64,000 bases of DNA from Streptomyces canus (lineage in GTDB: Bacteria; Actinomycetota; Actinomycetes; Streptomycetales; Streptomycetaceae), in the NCBI RefSeq assembly GCF_041435015.1, contig NZ_CP107989.1:8494001-8558000 (forward strand), given 5' to 3'. Below the pieces are notes generated by a model, which had not been told where the DNA came from, made no database searches, and saw nothing but the letters and a program-made list of their open reading frames with translations. The translations under genes and the position numbers were made by a program. This document shows positions 62,925 through 64,000 of the stretch, piece after piece (position 1 is the stretch's first letter; each line of letters starts with the position of its first letter).

Positions 62925-64000
62925 TCAGGCCGGCGCGTGGTGGGCGAGGATGTGATGGGGGTCCGCCTCGCCCGGGACCGGGGCCGGGTCGGCGTGTACC
63001 AGGGCTGCTGTGAGGCGGGGGACCGCGTGCAGCAGGGCGTGTTCGGCCTCGACGGCGACCTCGTGCGACTGGCGCACCGTCATCTCCCCGTCCACCACGA
63101 CCGCCACCTCCGCCCGCAGCCGGTGCCCGATCCAGCGCAGCCTCAACTCGGCGACCCCGCACACCCCTTCGACCTCCCGCAGCGCGCCCTCGGCCCGGTC
63201 CACCAGCTCCGGGTCGACGGCGTCCAGCACGCGCCGGAACACCTCGCGTGCCGCGTCCCGCAGCACCAGTGTGATCGCGGCGGTGATCGCCAACCCCACG
63301 ATCGGGTCGGCGAGTTGCCAGCCCAGGGCCGAGCCGCCGGCCCCGATGAGCACGGCCAGTGAGGTGAACCCGTCGGTGCGGGCGTGCAGTCCGTCCGCCA
63401 CCAGGGCGGCCGAACCGATGTCCCGACCCACCCGGATGCGGTAGCGGGCGACCCACTCGTTGCCCGCGAAGCCCACCAGCGCGGCCGCGGCGACCGCCGG
63501 GACGTGCGTCACGGGACGCGGATCCAGCAGCCGGTCGATCGCCGCCCACCCCGCGAAGGCCGCGCTCGCGGCGATCGTCAGCACGATCACGAGGCCCGCG
63601 AGATCCTCGGCACGGCCGTAGCCGTACGTGAAACGGCGGGTGGCCGCCCGCCGGCCCAGCACGAAGGCGATGCCCAGCGGTACGGCGGTCAGCGCGTCCG
63701 CCGCGTTGTGCACCGTGTCGCCGAGCAGCGCGACGGACCCGGACACGGCCACCACGACCGCCTGCATCAGAGCCGTGACACCCAGCACCGCCAGCGAGAC
63801 CCACAGGGCGCGCATGCCGCGGGCGGAGGACTCCAGCGCGGAGTCGAGTTTGTCGGCGGTCTCGTGGGAGTGAGGGGTGAGGACGTGCGCCAGGCGATGG
63901 CGGAGTCCGTGGCGTCCGTGCTCGTGCCCATGCGGGTCATCGTGGTCGTGGTCGTGGTCGTGGCCATGACCGTGACCGTGACCGTGCTCGTGGTTGATCA
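62925..64000 (-). CDS. Cation diffusion facilitator (metal exporter) with His-rich N-terminus, cut by window edge
   Basis: About 358 residues are visible. The N-terminus is a His-rich metal-binding tail (INHEHGHGHGHGHD and more, residues 2-30). The CDF transmembrane domain follows from ALWVSLAVLGVTALMQ, with zinc-site histidine/aspartate pairs in HNAADALTAV and DGLHARTDGFTSL. A C-terminal ferredoxin-like domain ends LVHADPAPV. Its role is export of Zn, Co or similar divalent ions. The two bases at the window edge read TG, so the start codon is probably one base outside. Confidence 0.85.
   Translation of the reverse strand, partial: INHEHGHGHGHGHDHDHDHDDPHGHEHGRHGLRHRLAHVLTPHSHETADKLDSALESSARGMRALWVSLAVLGVTALMQAVVVAVSGSVALLGDTVHNAADALTAVPLGIAFVLGRRAATRRFTYGYGRAEDLAGLVIVLTIAASAAFAGWAAIDRLLDPRPVTHVPAVAAAALVGFAGNEWVARYRIRVGRDIGSAALVADGLHARTDGFTSLAVLIGAGGSALGWQLADPIVGLAITAAITLVLRDAAREVFRRVLDAVDPELVDRAEGALREVEGVCGVAELRLRWIGHRLRAEVAVVVDGEMTVRQSHEVAVEAEHALLHAVPRLTAALVHADPAPVPGEADPHHILAHHAPA

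Overview
The window is chromosomal DNA of a Streptomyces species. The composition is very GC-rich, with G or C at nearly every third codon position. Many genes start at GTG, TTG or directly at a likely transcription start, and the window holds a divergent tuf3-type EF-Tu gene, a DUF5999 protein and a substrate-binding/VWA protein of streptomycete type. From memory, the order dinB, gcvP, ung, lnt, uppP, tuf3 resembles the SCO13xx region of S. coelicolor; I could not check this.

Layout. 1-6.8 kb: 3' end of dinB, a PRC-barrel gene, a tandem glycine riboswitch driving gcvP, a di-Mop molbindin and an APC permease. 6.9-9 kb: a decayed stretch with a kdpC remnant that has lost its membrane anchor. 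9-15 kb: a xylan module made of a BxlEFG-like ABC importer, a secreted GH10 xylanase and a convergent LacI regulator, with six imperfect tandem repeats between the last two. 15-28 kb: DUF5999, a GCS2-like ligase, an SBP-VWA protein, a CPBP protease, PhzF, a hydrolase, PadR, SRPBCC, a Clp-N protein and two EamA exporters. The second exporter is preceded by a leaderless leader peptide that looks like an attenuator. 28-35 kb: flavin-binding oxidase-like proteins paired with a MocR regulator, an exporter divergent from a LysR regulator, an isochorismatase-fold protein, a Rieske lipoprotein, and a HipA-like/DUF3037 pair. 35-47 kb: two SDRs, an oligopeptide-binding lipoprotein, ung, lnt, a flavin monooxygenase and uppP. 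47-55 kb: HxlR divergent from a thiolase, TVP38, tuf3, a spermidine synthase-like protein, an MFS exporter, a thioesterase and galU. 56-64 kb: an ECF-sigma-like/zinc-finger/transmembrane/ricin fusion, DedA, a gamma-carbonic anhydrase, an acyltransferase, an EamA exporter next to an XRE-cupin regulator, a YbaK deacylase and a His-rich CDF metal exporter.

How it works together. Most of the window is housekeeping and small stress or transport units, each with its own local regulator. The strongest regulatory signals are the glycine riboswitch, a promoter and operator for the xylobiose importer, a 12-bp palindrome between the MocR and NimA-like genes, a 16-bp direct repeat between HxlR and the thiolase, CTGACGT-type palindromes, and the leader-peptide transcript at 26.96-27.18 kb. 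No rRNA, tRNA, CRISPR array, prophage or insertion sequence was seen.

The two observations most worth following are the membrane-spanning sigma-like/lectin fusion at 56.1-58.0 kb and the leaderless leader peptide upstream of the second EamA exporter.
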